Shown piece after piece: positions 63,025-64,000 of a stretch of DNA of 64,000 nt. The DNA is from Paramyrothecium sp. XJ0827 (taxonomy: Eukaryota; Ascomycota; Sordariomycetes; Hypocreales; Stachybotryaceae), in assembly GCA_020881915.1 (NCBI GenBank), contig JAJFPB010000011.1:1736001-1800000 (forward strand), written 5' to 3'. Numbering within the stretch: position 1 is the stretch's first letter; every line of letters starts with the position of its first letter. Below the pieces are notes generated by a model that saw nothing but the letters and a program-made list of their open reading frames with translations, ran no database searches and had not been told where the DNA came from. The translations under genes were made by a program, and so were the position numbers.

Positions 63025-64000
63025 CCATGCAGTACCCACCTGCCGGTCATACCCACCTACCAGTCAGCAAAAAAAGAATTTCCCCATACAAAATGCAACT
63101 TTTCAACCCCATGGGGAAAACTCACGGAAAGGAATAAGGATAAAATGGTTTCCGGAAGTTAGTTTAGAATTGAACAGATTTCAATATTTTCTAGGTCTTT
63201 TAACCTCACGCCCTGTGCGGGTGCGTACGACACCTAATTCTTCCTCTCCCGAATTTGACCTCTCATCTTCTTCCATCCCTCCCACCTCGATCACATCCTC
63301 AACAACATCCGCCCCTTCAATTGCTTCGTTTGGCTCTGAAACAGTGTCACCAGCCGCTAGAGCCTCTGCCAGCGTCATAAATTTCTTATTGGGGTTCGGT
63401 ATCGCCTTTCTCTTCTTGCCTCTATTCAACCGGCCAACTTCCTCCTCCAGGCTGGCTATTCTGGTGCTCAGAGAGGCAATCTTTGACTCTTGGACTTCAA
63501 ACCCTTTCGATATCACAGAATACCGCCTTCTGGTGGTGGGGCTCTTGTCCTTCCCCAGGTCTCTGATGTGACGGCTGGTCTTTGGCGTATTATCAGAATC
63601 GACTTGCCCGTCTCTGTGGCCGTCTGATCCAGGCGTCGTTTCCTTCTTGTCTGGCTGTATCTCGGGATGTATGAGTGCTTTCCGTCGTGAAATCGGCCAA
63701 TTTCCAGTTACTCTCCAGCCTGAAAGTACGTTTTTCTTCGTCATACCCACTTCCTTGGCTTTGGCATAAGCCTTGATGAAGTTGACCTTGTCCACTGGCG
63801 CAGAATCCGTCAGGCTTGTCAACTTTTGGAGTTCTTTGCGATAGGCAGCCTTGGATGCGTTGAAAACGCCATTATCCAGTGGCTGTAGGCCATGAGAGCA
63901 ATGTGCAGGCAGGTAACAGCAATACACGTTGTTCAAAAAACACGTGGCCATCCACCCATCCTGGATTTTCATTCAGCGGTATTTCTGATCCAGAACAGGT
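63025..64000 (-). mobile_element. pogo-like transposon of a second family, 3' part (runs off right edge)
   Basis: The predicted terminus after TA (63023-63024) is CCATGCAGT followed by ACCCACCTGCCGGTCAT (63034-63050) and ACCCACCTACCAGTCAG (63051-63067): again 9 nt plus two 17-bp units, with wholly different sequence from the elements at 7 and 54-56 kb. Inside lies the C-terminal part of a DDE-1 transposase on the minus strand. The other end is outside the window. Confidence 0.6.
63181..63972 (-). pseudogene. DDE-1 (pogo-like) transposase, C-terminal part
   Basis: Minus-strand translation: NNVYCCYLPAHCSHGLQPLD and NGVFNASKAAYRKEL hold the third catalytic Asp region of DDE-1 transposases. GWRVTGNWPISRRKA and a coiled region (IASLSTRIASLEEEVGRLNR), followed by an acidic tail, are typical of this transposase family's C-terminus. 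An in-frame stop lies just before the Met at 63972 and the preceding catalytic motifs are not readable in the 28 bases left, so the copy is probably broken; the window edge prevents a firm statement. Confidence 0.7.

Overview
This window is genomic DNA of a filamentous ascomycete (Pezizomycotina). The genes are split by short introns of 47 to 114 nt with GT...AG borders and CTAAC-like branch sites. They include typical filamentous-fungal families: a QDE-2-type Argonaute, an MHYT membrane protein, NmrA/isoflavone-reductase-like proteins, GH128 and GH3 hydrolases, a PD-(D/E)XK nuclease-like protein and a BcABA3-type terpene synthase. Much of the window is transposon-derived, so this looks like an accessory, repeat-rich compartment. 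I cannot name the species.

Layout, left to right. 0-7 kb: 5' part of an MHYT gene (minus strand, running off the left edge), a LINE 3' tail, a metacaspase fragment and an intact secreted TAP-like alpha/beta hydrolase. 7-11 kb: a truncated pogo/Fot-type transposon abutting a frameshifted hAT element, then an unknown gene. 12.6-15.9 kb: an intact four-exon Argonaute. 16.9-17.8 kb: an 873-bp non-autonomous hAT element with a perfect 8-bp target duplication. 18-22.8 kb: a broken Tad-like LINE (minus strand). 23-35 kb: a decaying stretch with an ADGF-type adenosine deaminase, two ~306-bp TA-flanked MITEs with a 5'-truncated LINE beside the second, a BcABA3-like sesquiterpene synthase, a chimeric piggyBac element and a cytochrome P450. 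Each of the three host genes there carries single-base indels. 36-42 kb: small hypothetical genes, a BRCT protein, a secreted GH128 glucanase and a coiled-coil protein. 43-46.6 kb: a badly frameshifted hAT that cuts off an NmrA-like gene. 47.5-52.8 kb: an intact divergent pair, an allantoate-permease-type MFS transporter and a GH3 beta-glucosidase. 53.8-56.6 kb: nested pogo-type elements, including one with an intact transposase. 57-64 kb: a PD-(D/E)XK-like protein, an ankyrin fragment, an intact NmrA-like reductase and the 3' part of a second pogo-type transposase family at the right edge.

How the parts relate. The MFS/GH3 pair probably imports and hydrolyses a glycoside. The ABA3-like synthase and the P450 look like the remains of a terpenoid locus split by piggyBac sequence. 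Argonaute would be expected to act in small-RNA silencing of elements such as those around it. The most striking non-gene signal is in the ends of the pogo-type elements: after a 9-nt terminus, each end carries two to four tandem 17-bp units. Within the main family part of the unit is constant and the rest differs from element to element, while the 17-bp period stays fixed. The CENP-B box bound by pogo-derived CENP-B is also 17 bp long.
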